Assembly: GCF_001613425.1 (NCBI RefSeq)
Contig: NZ_BDCI01000008.1
Span: 62,001 to 126,000 of the forward strand
Direction: 5' to 3'
Length of the DNA stretch: 64,000 nt
From: Nocardia vulneris
GTDB taxonomy: Bacteria > Actinomycetota > Actinomycetes > Mycobacteriales > Mycobacteriaceae
Shown here: positions 16,949-25,610 of the stretch, piece by piece
Numbering within the stretch: position 1 is the first letter of the stretch
Layout of the letters: each line of letters opens with the position of its first letter
Made by a program: the position numbers and the translations under genes
Notes under the pieces: model-generated
The model's database searches: none
The model's input: the letters and a program-made list of their open reading frames with translations, nothing else
What the model was told of the DNA's origin: nothing

Positions 16949-18001
16949 TCAGTGGCCGCCGAGGACCTCGATCAGAGCGGTGGTCGCCGGCTCGAGCAGC
17001 GCCCGAGCGATCTCGGCGGCCTCTTGCGGCCGGCCCGCCACAATGGCGGCGGCCAGTTCGCGGTACGCCCCGATATTGCCCACCTCGGCGGACATGATCG
17101 GAGCCAGCGCCACGAGCGCCGGTTCATAAGCGGCCCGCAACATGTTGAACATCAACCGGAACACGATGGAATCCGCCGCATCCACCACGTGATCCCAAAA
17201 ATCCAACGCCAACCGCTGCCGCTGCACCGGATCCCCCTCCGCCGCAAGCGCTTCCACGCTTGCGAGCAGCGCGTCGACGATGGCGGGGCCGGTGTCCGCG
17301 GTGGTGGCGGTTGCACCGGAGGGCCTCGTGCTCGAAGCAGCTGCGCCGGAGGTGGTCGTGCCGGAGGTGGATCTGTCCGAGGTGGTCGCGCCAGGGGTGG
17401 TCGCGCCAGGGGTGGTTGCGCCAGGGGTGGTTGCGCCCGGGGTGGTGGTGGAGGAGGCGGTTGTGCCCGCGGGAGGCGTTGTCTCGGCGCTCTCCGTGTG
17501 CGAGGTGGCGCCCTCGTCTGTCGCGCTCGATGTCGAGGTGGAGATGGTGCTACCCGAGCCGTCGGCTGACGGAGTGGTGGTAGCTGTGCCGTCGGCGTAT
17601 GGGGCGGCGTCGGGTTCGGTGTGGGTGCGGGCGGAGCGGGCGGCGGCGAGTTCGGCGACTTTGGGGCCGTTGTGCAGGCGCGCCTCCAGGATGCTGCGCG
17701 CTACGGCGGGGTCGAGTTCACCGGCCTGTACGAGCAGGCGGGGTAGCACCTCGAGTCCGGCGCCGCGCCGATAGTCCAGCACGGTCGTCGCATCCCCTTG
17801 CCGCACCGACACCAGTCCCGCCGCCGCCAGCCGCTGCAACGCCTCTCGCACCGCGGGTCGCGACACCCCCAGCGCCTCGGCCAGCTGCCGCTCACTCGGC
17901 AGTGTCGCCCCCGGCGCCAACTCCCCACTCAGCACATCCGCCACGATCTGCTCGAAGACATCCCCCGACACCGACCGCTTGACCACAGGTTGCAACGCCA
18001 T
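16949..18001 (-). CDS. GntR/FadR-family regulator with low-complexity insert in the FCD domain
   Basis: The protein has 350 residues; family members usually have about 220-250. Residues 10-75 are the winged helix ([34 protein letters not shown]). The FCD effector domain begins with [20 protein letters not shown] and resumes at about 239 with [25 protein letters not shown] and the C-terminal helices. Between them, residues about 124-238 are almost entirely Thr, Ser, Ala, Pro and Gly, with four tandem TTPGA units. The insert falls between the first two FCD helices. A perfect operator lies upstream at 18039. It probably controls the downstream hydroxylase and itself. Confidence 0.85.
   Translation of the reverse strand: MALQPVVKRSVSGDVFEQIVADVLSGELAPGATLPSERQLAEALGVSRPAVREALQRLAAAGLVSVRQGDATTVLDYRRGAGLEVLPRLLVQAGELDPAVARSILEARLHNGPKVAELAAARSARTHTEPDAAPYADGTATTTPSADGSGSTISTSTSSATDEGATSHTESAETTPPAGTTASSTTTPGATTPGATTPGATTPGATTSDRSTSGTTTSGAAASSTRPSGATATTADTGPAIVDALLASVEALAAEGDPVQRQRLALDFWDHVVDAADSIVFRLMFNMLRAAYEPALVALAPIMSAEVGNIGAYRELAAAIVAGRPQEAAEIARALLEPATTALIEVLGGH
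17352..17456 (-). repeat. 15-bp coding minisatellite in the GntR gene
   Basis: Seven consecutive 15-base units (plus strand, GTGGT[C/T]GCGCC[A/C]GGG-like) run from 17352 to 17456. The four central units are nearly identical and encode TTPGA on the minus strand; outer units are diverged. The unit is a multiple of three, so copy-number change would keep the reading frame. Confidence 0.85.
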
Positions 18002-18038
18002 ACCCCCACTCTGCACCCACAGAGGTAAGGAGGTCAAG

Positions 18039-18049
18039 TGGTCAGACCA
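18039..18049. promoter_or_regulatory. FadR/GntR-type operator
   Basis: TGGTCAGACCA is a perfect 11-bp palindrome of the TGGTnnnACCA class bound by FadR-subfamily GntR proteins. It lies 38 bases upstream of the GntR start, so autoregulation of the regulator-hydroxylase unit is likely. Confidence 0.7.
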
Positions 18050-18211
18050 ATTCGCGCATCGCCAGCGCGAACACCGGCCAATGGCTGAGGTCGCCCAGCA
18101 CGCCGACAACTCCGCGCCCCCTTTCTGACGCCGCGCACCCGTTTAAGCAGGCCGGAGCAGGTGCGGGAACACGAAGGGGTGCGTGCGTGATGGAGAGTCT
18201 GTGAACTCCGC

Positions 18212-19438
18212 TCAAACGTGCTCGGTTCTCCAGGGAAGAAGTACCGCGCTGGACAGGAGGGCCAAGGCGGCGCAGAACAGTGCGGTGCGGACGCTGGTGC
18301 AGGTGGCGAGCAGTCCGCCGAGGGCGATGAAGAGGGGTTGGCAGGCGCGGGCACTGATCGACCAGGCGAGCCCGACCCGGGACAGATACTGGTCGGCGGT
18401 CGCACGCATGCGGAAGGTGGTGAACACCGGGTTGAAGACGCCCGCGCTGAACAGCAGCATCGTTTCCGCGCCGACGATGACGACGAGTCCCGCGACGCCG
18501 GGCTGGGCGAGCAACAGCAGACCCATCCAGCAGGTGCGCAGCACACCGAACCCCAGCAGCACCGAGCGTTCCCCGAGACGGGTCACCAACCGGTTGGCCA
18601 GCAAGGACCCGATCACCCCACCGAAGGTGGGCAGTCCGAGGGCCAGACCGTACTGCCATGGTGCGAGCCGCAGTTCGCGCAGCATCAGCAGCGCCAGCAG
18701 CGGACCGCTGAGCCGGATCGCACCACCGAAAACCATGGCGTTCCAGAACAGCGCGTGCAGCGTGCGGTGCCGGAAAATGTAGGACCAGCCACCACGGAGT
18801 TCGGCGGCCCACCGCTGCTCACCCGACGCCTCCGGCGGTGCGGGCTCCGGCGTCCGCATCGAGCGAATCCCCAACGCGGACACCAGAAAACTGACCGCAT
18901 CGAGCAGCACGGCGACCCCTGCCCCGAACACCCCGATCAGCACACCGCCGACCGGCGCGCCGAGCCCTCCGACGGTCCAGAAGGTCGACTCGAACCTGCT
19001 GTTCGCCGCGGTCAACAGCGCTGGGGGCACCAGCGCTTTGAGATGCGCTCCACTGGCCGCACTGAACACCATGGTGCCGAGCACCTGCGCCGTGGCCACG
19101 AAACACAGCTGCCCGTAACTCAATCCGCCGAACACCATCGTCGCGGGCACGGTCGCGAGCGCGCCGAAACACAGCAGGTCCGCGCCGATCATGATCGGCC
19201 GCTTCCGATGGAACTCGACGAACGGCCCGAGCGGCACCGCGACCACCGCCCCGACCACCGCCGACAACGCTGCGAGCAGGGCAACCCGAAGATCCGACAC
19301 CTCCAGCACCACGATCGCGATCAGCGGCAAAGCCCCCATGCTCAGCGAACTCCCGAGCTGACTGACCGCGAACGCTCCCCACAGCCGAGGAAAGTCCTTG
19401 GGCAGCCGGTCCTGCGCCACCTCGCCCGTCCGCGTCAT
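18212..19438 (-). CDS. MFS transporter (macrolide/enterobactin-exporter-like)
   Basis: The protein has 408 residues from the ATG at 19438, preceded by GAGAAGGGGA. It begins LWGAFAVSQLGSSLSMGALPLIAI and has VAVPLGPFVEFHRKRPIMIGADLLC at helices 2-3, the pattern of MFS_3-type exporters (EntS, MefA-like). About twelve hydrophobic segments are visible. An in-frame extension upstream lacks a ribosome site. Substrate not identifiable. The next gene on this strand lies across the repeat region at 19561-19880. Confidence 0.85.
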   Translation of the reverse strand: MTRTGEVAQDRLPKDFPRLWGAFAVSQLGSSLSMGALPLIAIVVLEVSDLRVALLAALSAVVGAVVAVPLGPFVEFHRKRPIMIGADLLCFGALATVPATMVFGGLSYGQLCFVATAQVLGTMVFSAASGAHLKALVPPALLTAANSRFESTFWTVGGLGAPVGGVLIGVFGAGVAVLLDAVSFLVSALGIRSMRTPEPAPPEASGEQRWAAELRGGWSYIFRHRTLHALFWNAMVFGGAIRLSGPLLALLMLRELRLAPWQYGLALGLPTFGGVIGSLLANRLVTRLGERSVLLGFGVLRTCWMGLLLLAQPGVAGLVVIVGAETMLLFSAGVFNPVFTTFRMRATADQYLSRVGLAWSISARACQPLFIALGGLLATCTSVRTALFCAALALLSSAVLLPWRTEHV

Positions 19439-19560
19439 CGAGTCCCCTTCTCCCCGCGACGAAATGCCAAGTATCCACGTCGACACTCGATGACCTGAGC
19501 CGACGCGCTGCCTCGGATCGCCCGAACCTCTTCTGCTGTCGCATAACCTATTCCGCACGC

Positions 19561-19880
19561 CAGGACACGTGCGGCTGGGCAACAGCGTTGCGAGTCGCGG
19601 ATTCAACCTGAGGCCGGAACCGCAGATGGCGGCCGGCCAGAGAGCAGTTGTCCCACAACCACATTCCGTGCCTCAGGACGCGTGCAGCTGGGCAGAAGCG
19701 TTGCGAGTCCATCGCCGTTTCAGCTGGGGGGGATCCACAGATGGCGGCCGGTCAGAGGGCAGTTGTCGCACAACCACATTCCGCGCGTCAGGGCGCGTGC
19801 GGCAATGCAGGAGTGTTGCGAGTCCGTCGCGGTTTCAGCTGGGGTCGGAACCGCGGATGGCGGCCAGCCAGAGGGCGGCG
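19561..19880. repeat. Three tandem copies of a 113-115 bp repeat
   Basis: Copies begin at 19561, 19674 and 19789 with CAGG(A/G)C(A/G)CGTGC. Each contains a GTTGCGAGTC segment, then GATGGCGGCC and, in the first two, GCAGTTGTCnCACAACCACATTCCG. The third copy runs into the 3' end of the membrane-protein gene at 19835-20491 and includes its last codons, so copies one and two hold degenerate versions of that coding end. This accounts for most of the 396-base gap between 19438 and 19835; no gene is supported there. Confidence 0.85.
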
Positions 19881-20491
19881 GCTGCGGCGACCGTGGTGGC
19901 GGCGAAGAAGGTGATGAGGTCGCCGCCGTCTATGTAGATCCAGAGCAGGGCAGCGAAAGGGGCTGCGACGGTGGGCTGGGCGTCGAAGAGCAGGCGGCGG
20001 CGCAGGCGGGTGGCGGTGTGGACCGGGGCGGCGGGGTCGGGGCGGGACGGATTGTCCACGAGGCGGCCCGGGGGTTCGGTGGCGCGGATGCGGCCCGAGG
20101 GATAGAGGCGGTGACCCGCGAGGTGGATGGTGTGGTCGGTGAGTTCGGCGCGGTCTTCGGTGAGCGTCAACAGGACCGGGTCGAAGTAGACGGGAAGCCA
20201 ACGCGGCCTGCCGGTTCCACTGACCTCCAACCAGGATCGGCTGACCAGCCGATACTGCTGCCGAATCCGCGAAACACCGACCTCGCGTGCCGTTCCCCCC
20301 GGCCAGCAGGCGAAAAGCCCCCGCGCGACGCCGATCCGGTAGCCGGAATACCCGGCGATCCCCAGCCCCACCGTGGCGAGCGCCGCCACCTGGTCCGGAT
20401 CGCCGAACGGCGCCCAGGCGAAACAAACCGCCAGGGCGCCGATCGTCACACCGATCGGATAGGCCAGGGGGTGGCCTGATCCGAAAGTCAC
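19835..20491 (-). CDS. Membrane protein of unknown function at the end of the ABC operon
   Basis: This 218-residue protein has hydrophobic pairs at residues about 10-50 and 170-212 and a hydrophilic middle (WPGGTAREVGVSRI, GRPRWLPVYFDP, GHRLYPSGRI). The start GTG overlaps the stop of the preceding substrate-binding-protein gene (GTGA), so its translation would be coupled to a gene that is now frameshifted. I recognise no family. The 3' end is part of a triplicated repeat. Confidence 0.65.
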   Translation of the reverse strand: MTFGSGHPLAYPIGVTIGALAVCFAWAPFGDPDQVAALATVGLGIAGYSGYRIGVARGLFACWPGGTAREVGVSRIRQQYRLVSRSWLEVSGTGRPRWLPVYFDPVLLTLTEDRAELTDHTIHLAGHRLYPSGRIRATEPPGRLVDNPSRPDPAAPVHTATRLRRRLLFDAQPTVAAPFAALLWIYIDGGDLITFFAATTVAAAAALWLAAIRGSDPS

Positions 20492-22156
20492 TTCACGAAA
20501 CCGACTTTCGTGTAGTCGACCGAGGCGAGGCCGAAAGCGCCGTAGTTGGCGAGGTTGTCGCGGACCGCTACGGCACCCGGCGACTGCACGATCGGCAGCG
20601 AGAAGCCTTCTTCGAAGATCATCCGGTCAGCCTTGTTCGCCAGCTCTACCGCTTTCTGCGGATCGAGTTCCGAAATGACCTCTTCGATCAGCGCATTCAG
20701 TTCCGGCGTGCCGATCTTGCCCTTGTTGCTTTGGGGAACCGCGGGATCGTATGCGTAGATCTGCGGCAGCGCGCCGAGCGGGAAGATGCTTCCGGACCAG
20801 GTGAACTGGACGACATCGAAGTTGCCCGGGTCGACGACGTCGGTGAACAAGCCGTTGCCGGGAACCGTCTGGATCTCGAGTTTGACGCCGACTTTCGCAA
20901 GGTTCTGTTGCGCGATCTGCGCGATCTGCACCCAGGCATCCTGCTGGTACATCACGTCGCGAATCACGAGTTTGCGGCCGTCTTTTTCCCGGACATCCCC
21001 GTTGAGTTTCCAGCCCAATTCGTCGAGCATGCGCGCGGCGGCATCGGGGTCATAGCCGACTACGGCGGAGTTGTCCTGGTAGCCCTTCTGACCTTCCATG
21101 AAGATGTGGTTGTTCAGGGGTTTCGGATCCTGCACCACCCCGTTCTGCGTCGCGGTCGCGATACCCTGCCGGTCGATGGCCTTCGAGATCGCCACGCGCA
21201 GTTTCGGATCCGCGAGAATCGAGCCGGGCGCACCGTTGAAGGTGAAGTGCGAGAACGTCGGACGCGGAGCGCGACGCACCTTGATCCCCGGCGAGTTTGT
21301 CGCGGTCTTCACCTCATCGATGCCGGACACGGTGGCGTAGTCGAGTTCATTGTTCTGCAACGCGCTGATCCTGGCCGAGTAATCGAGCACGCTGAAGGTA
21401 ACGGTGTCGAGTTTGGGTGTGTCACCCCACCATTTCGGATTGCGGCTCAGCACGATCCGCTGCTGCGCCTTATCGATCGAGGTGATCGTGAACGGCCCGG
21501 AGGACACCGGCAGGTTGTTACGGTCGACGTCGTTGAAGGCCTGTGGCGTCGCCATCGACGCCTTCGGGTAGAGCGGATTGAACAGGCCCTCCCATTCCGC
21601 GTAGTGCTTTCCGAAGGTGACGATCGCTTGCCGATCGTCGACTCCGCGTTCCACCTTGTCGACGCGGCTGTAGCCCTGCGTCGCCGCTACCTGGAATTCG
21701 GTGTTGCGCCCGCATGTCCTCCCACGTGATCGGGGACCCGTCCGACCAGATCGCTTTGGGATTGATGGTGTAGGTGATCTGCTGCGGCTCTGTGCTGGTC
21801 AGCTTCACGTCGGTGAAGAAGTTGTGGTCGACCGAGATTTCGCCGGCCGCGTTCGAGGTGATGGTGCCCGGCATCGCCCACGAAATCAGATCCGAGGCCT
21901 CGCCATCGGAGTCGACGTGATGAGCGTTGAATGTCGCCGGAAAATTAGTGAGGGTAAGCCGCAGATTGCCACCGTCGCGCAGCTCGCTTGCGTCCTTCGG
22001 ATTGACGTCGTTGACCGCGCCGATACCGACCGAGCTCGTCTCCGGCTCGTCGCCCGAACCACATCCGGCCACGATCAGCGCCAAGGCGACGGCAGGCGCG
22101 GCGCATCGCACGCCGATCCAACGGATACTGCGGGACTTCCGTGCGGGTGAGTTCAT
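20488..22156 (-). pseudogene. Family-5 substrate-binding lipoprotein, broken by a frameshifting deletion
   Basis: The N-terminal part (ATG 22156 to about 21710) has a lipoprotein signal ending LIVAGC and reads to ITWEDMRAQ. The remainder (about 21718 to 20488) continues in another frame as NTEFQVAATQGYSRVDKVERGVDDRQA. Aligned with the two intact paralogues upstream, about seven residues plus two bases are missing at the junction, a deletion of roughly 23 bp that shifts the frame. Both halves are otherwise free of stops, so the event is recent, or an assembly error. As read, it cannot make a full-length peptide-binding protein. Confidence 0.8.
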
Positions 22157-22185
22157 TTCACGAATCCGATCTCCGAGCAGTCGTA
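22153..22185 (-). repeat. Vestigial 3' end of a substrate-binding-protein gene
   Basis: The 37-base gap between the second and first SBP genes contains a reading YDCSEIGFVK-stop, a degenerate copy of the YDYTKIGFVK-stop that ends the intact paralogues. Its TGA overlaps the ATG at 22156 as ATGA. The site looks like the remnant of a further gene copy lost by unequal recombination, leaving the coupling junction in place. Confidence 0.7.
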
Positions 22186-22193
22186 GGGGCAGT

Positions 22194-23912
22194 TCACTTG
22201 ACGAAACCGATCTTGGTGTAGTCGTAAGACGCCAGTCCAGCCGCACCGTAGTTGGCGAGTTCGGCGCGGACGCCGACGTTGCCGGGGGTTTGGTAGAGCG
22301 GCAGGGAATGCCCTTCTTCGAAGATCTTCCGGTCGACCTCGTTGGCCAGTTCGATCACCTGCTGCGGATCGAGTTCGGAGACGGTGCGTTCGATGAGCGC
22401 GTTGAGTTCCGGCGAACCGATGCGGCCGTAATTGCCTTGCAGGTCATCGGGGTTGTACGCGAACAGCTGGGCGAGGTCACCGATCGGGAACGCGTCGCCG
22501 ACCAGGGAGAACTGGGCGACGTCGAAGTTGCCCGGACGGATGACATCGGTGAACAGGCCCTGGGCGGGCCGGGTGTCGATGATCAGTTTGACGCCGACCT
22601 GGGCCAGATTCTGCTGCATGATCTGCGCCATCTGAACCCAGCCCTGGCTGTTGAGCATGACGTCGCGGATCTCGAGTTTGCGGCCGTCTTTCTCCCGGAC
22701 ATCGCCGTTGAGCTTCCAGCCGAGCTCGTCGAGCATCCGCGCGGCTGCGGCGGGGTCATACGCGATCGGCGCCGAATTATCCTGGTAGCCGACCTGTCCG
22801 GCGAGGAAGACGTGACTGTTCAACGGTTTCGGATTCTCCACCATCCCGTTGTGGATGGCGGTGACGATGCCCTGCCGGTCGATCGCCTTCGACACCGCAA
22901 TGCGCAGTTGCCGATCGGCGAGGATGGCGCCGGGTGCCCCGTTGAAGCGCAGGTGACCCCAGAAGTTGCTGGTCGCCCGGCGGATCGCGATGCCGGGGGT
23001 GTTCTTCGCGGTGCGCACGTCGTCGATGGTGCCGAGCCCGACGGCGTCGATCTCGTTGTTCTGCAACGCGGGAATCATGGCGGCGGAGTCGAGCACGCTG
23101 AAGGTGATGGTGTCGAGCTTCGGCTTCTCACCCCACCAGTTCGGGTTGTGGCCGAGCACCACGCGGCGCTGGGTGCGATCGACCGACTGCACGATGAACG
23201 GCCCGGCGGTGAGCTTGATGCCGTCGATCAGGCTCTTGTTGAACGCTTCCGGGTTCGCGGTCACCGACCGGTGGAACAGGAACGCCTCACCGGCGAATTG
23301 CCCCTGCCATTCCGCGTAGGGCTGTTTGAAGGTGATGACGGCTTGCCGGTCGTCGGCACCGCGTTCGATCTTCGCCACCCGGTCGAAGCCGAACGACTGC
23401 GCGACCAGGAACTGCTTGTCGGCACCGTTCAGCGCGGCGCCCTGAGCGCGCATGTCCTCCCAGGTGATCGGCGATCCGTCCGACCACACTGCTTTCGGGT
23501 TGATCGTGTAGGTCACGACCTGCGGGTTGGTGCTGGTGAGCTGGATATCGGTGAAGTAGTCGGTATCGATCGTCAGCTTGCCCGCCGCATCGGTCCGGTA
23601 GGCGCGCGGCATGGTGGGCCGCAGGATGCTGCTGATCGAGGCATCGTTGCCGTCGATGGACAGCGTGTTCCAGTTCTCCGGAATCGCCGATGTCGCCAGT
23701 CGCAGGTTGCCGCCGTCGCGTAATTCGTCGCGCCCCTTGGGGTTGATGTCGTTGGTCGTGCTCAGCGCGCCCGTCTCACCTTGTGCGTGGCCGTCGTCGT
23801 CGGAGCTCGCGCAAGCACTGACGAGCAGGCCGAGCGCGACCATCGGAACAGCGAATCTGGTTGCGGCCGAACGTCTCCACAGGGAGGTCCGGCCGGGTGC
23901 GGCTTGGCTCAC
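22194..23912 (-). CDS. ABC transporter substrate-binding lipoprotein (family 5), second copy
   Basis: This 572-residue protein has a lipoprotein signal ending LLVSAC, then the SBP_bac_5 fold: NPKAVWSDGSPITWEDMRAQ, RKAVSKAIDRQG-type region (QLRIAVSKAIDRQGIV) and LASYDYTKIGFVK at the C-terminus. It would deliver oligopeptides or similar solutes to the permease encoded upstream. The start GTG overlaps the stop of the third copy (GTGA). It is closely related to both neighbours along its entire length. Confidence 0.9.
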   Translation of the reverse strand: MSQAAPGRTSLWRRSAATRFAVPMVALGLLVSACASSDDDGHAQGETGALSTTNDINPKGRDELRDGGNLRLATSAIPENWNTLSIDGNDASISSILRPTMPRAYRTDAAGKLTIDTDYFTDIQLTSTNPQVVTYTINPKAVWSDGSPITWEDMRAQGAALNGADKQFLVAQSFGFDRVAKIERGADDRQAVITFKQPYAEWQGQFAGEAFLFHRSVTANPEAFNKSLIDGIKLTAGPFIVQSVDRTQRRVVLGHNPNWWGEKPKLDTITFSVLDSAAMIPALQNNEIDAVGLGTIDDVRTAKNTPGIAIRRATSNFWGHLRFNGAPGAILADRQLRIAVSKAIDRQGIVTAIHNGMVENPKPLNSHVFLAGQVGYQDNSAPIAYDPAAAARMLDELGWKLNGDVREKDGRKLEIRDVMLNSQGWVQMAQIMQQNLAQVGVKLIIDTRPAQGLFTDVIRPGNFDVAQFSLVGDAFPIGDLAQLFAYNPDDLQGNYGRIGSPELNALIERTVSELDPQQVIELANEVDRKIFEEGHSLPLYQTPGNVGVRAELANYGAAGLASYDYTKIGFVK

Positions 23913-25597
23913 TTCACAAATCCGATCTTGGTGTAGTCGTACGACGCCAGCCCCGGTGACCCGAAGTTGGCGATATCGGCGCGCACGCCCCAGTTGCCTT
24001 CGGACTGGGTCAGCGGCAGCGAATGTCCCTCCTCGAACACCTTGCGGTCCACCTCGTTGGCGAGTTCGATCGCCTTCTTCGGGTCCAGTTCGGACAGGGT
24101 GCGATCGATGAGGTCGTTGAGCTCCGGCGAGCCGATCTGGCCGAAGTTGTTCTGCCAGTCGCCGGGATGGAACCCGTAGGTCTGCGGAATGCTGCTGAAC
24201 GGGAACGCGTCACCGACGAAGATGAACTGCGCGGCGTCGAAGTTGCCCGGGATGATGACATCGGTGAAATAGCCTGCGCCGGGCTTGGTGTCGATCACCA
24301 GCTTGACGCCGATCTGGGCCAGGTTCTGCTGGATGATCTGCGCGATCTGCACCCAGACGTCGTCTTTGTACATGACGTCGCGGATCTCTAGCTTGCGGCC
24401 GTCCTTTTCCCTGGTGTCGCCGTTGAGTTTCCAGCCGAGCGCGTCGAGTTCCTTTGCGGCGGCGGCCGGGTCGAAGCCGAGGCTGTTGTCCCGGTAGCCC
24501 GCCTGGCCTTCCAGGAAGACGTGGCTGTTCAGCGGTTTCGGCTGCTCTACCAGCCCGTTCTGGACGGCGTTCGCGATGCCCTGCCGGTCGATCGCCTTCG
24601 AGATCGCCACGCGCAGTGCGGGATCGGCGAGGATGGAGCCGGGTGCGCCGTTGAAGGTGATGTGGCGCCAGCGATTACCGGGCGCGCGCCGGATGGCGAC
24701 ATCCGAGGACCGCCGCAGCGTGGTCACGTCGTCGAGGGTGCGCAGCAGCGCGGCGTCGAGTTCGTTGTTCTGCACGGCCTGCACCCAGGCGGTGCTGTCG
24801 AGCACGCTGTAGGTGATGGTGTCGAGTTTGGGCTTGTCGCCCCACCAGTTCGGGTTGCGGCCCAAGACGATCCGGCCCTGGCCGCGATCGGTCGACTGGA
24901 CCAGGAACGGACCCGCGGTCGGCCCCATGTTGTCGACCAGGCCCTTGTTGAAGGTCTCCGGGTCGGCCGTGACCGACTTGGGGAACAGCGACATGTTCCC
25001 GGCGAACTGCCCCCGCCACTCGGTGAACGGCTGTTTGAAGGTGATGACCGCCTGCCGGTCGTCGACGCCGCGCTCCACCTTCGCCACCCGGTCGAAGCCG
25101 ACGGTGATGGCGATCAGATAGCGCTTGTCGGTGCCGTCCAGCGCCTTCGCCTGCGCCGCGATGTCCTCCCAGGTGATCGGATTACCGTCGGACCACACGG
25201 CTTTCGGGTTGATCGTGTACGTGACCACCTGCGGCTCGGTGCTGGTGAGCTGGACGTCGGTGAAGTAGTCCTTGTTGATGGTGAGCTCGCCGGCCGCGTT
25301 CGTGTGGAACGCGCGTGGCATCAACGGCCGTTCGATATCGGCGATCTCACCGTCGTTGCCGTCGATGGACAGCGTGTTCCAGTTCGCCGGGAACGCCGTG
25401 GTCGGCAGCCGCAGATTGCCGCCGTCCCGTAGCTCGGCGGGGTCCTTCGGGTTGATATCGCTGGTGCTGCCCAGCGCGCTGGTCACCCCGCTGACCGAGC
25501 CGCCGTCGTCCGCGGCGCAGCCCGCCGCGATGAGGGACAGCGCGACCAACGCGATCGCACAGCGCGGTGCCAGTGTTCGGCTCGATCGGACCCTCAT
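23909..25597 (-). CDS. ABC transporter substrate-binding lipoprotein (family 5), promoter-proximal copy
   Basis: The protein has 562 residues from the ATG at 25597, which has GGGAG five bases upstream. The signal peptide ends LIAAGC. Family-5 landmarks match the neighbouring copies: NPITWEDIAAQ, RVAISKAIDRQGIANAV, LASYDYTKIGFVK. It starts 13 bases after the ATPase stop, so it is the first of three receptors made from one transporter operon. Differences concentrate in the binding-lobe middle, which suggests distinct ligands. Confidence 0.9.
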   Translation of the reverse strand: MRVRSSRTLAPRCAIALVALSLIAAGCAADDGGSVSGVTSALGSTSDINPKDPAELRDGGNLRLPTTAFPANWNTLSIDGNDGEIADIERPLMPRAFHTNAAGELTINKDYFTDVQLTSTEPQVVTYTINPKAVWSDGNPITWEDIAAQAKALDGTDKRYLIAITVGFDRVAKVERGVDDRQAVITFKQPFTEWRGQFAGNMSLFPKSVTADPETFNKGLVDNMGPTAGPFLVQSTDRGQGRIVLGRNPNWWGDKPKLDTITYSVLDSTAWVQAVQNNELDAALLRTLDDVTTLRRSSDVAIRRAPGNRWRHITFNGAPGSILADPALRVAISKAIDRQGIANAVQNGLVEQPKPLNSHVFLEGQAGYRDNSLGFDPAAAAKELDALGWKLNGDTREKDGRKLEIRDVMYKDDVWVQIAQIIQQNLAQIGVKLVIDTKPGAGYFTDVIIPGNFDAAQFIFVGDAFPFSSIPQTYGFHPGDWQNNFGQIGSPELNDLIDRTLSELDPKKAIELANEVDRKVFEEGHSLPLTQSEGNWGVRADIANFGSPGLASYDYTKIGFVK

Positions 25598-25610
25598 CGC
25601 ACTCCCCTGA

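Noticed and set aside
18028..18088. AAGGAGGT followed by GTG on the plus strand upstream of the GntR gene
   Set aside because: Looks like a perfect ribosome site but the frame closes after 16 codons and overlaps the GntR operator; likely chance.
19439..19834. Short open frames across the tandem repeats (for example from 19569 or 19682)
   Set aside because: Their sequence is just repeat copies read in several frames, without ribosome sites; no protein supported.
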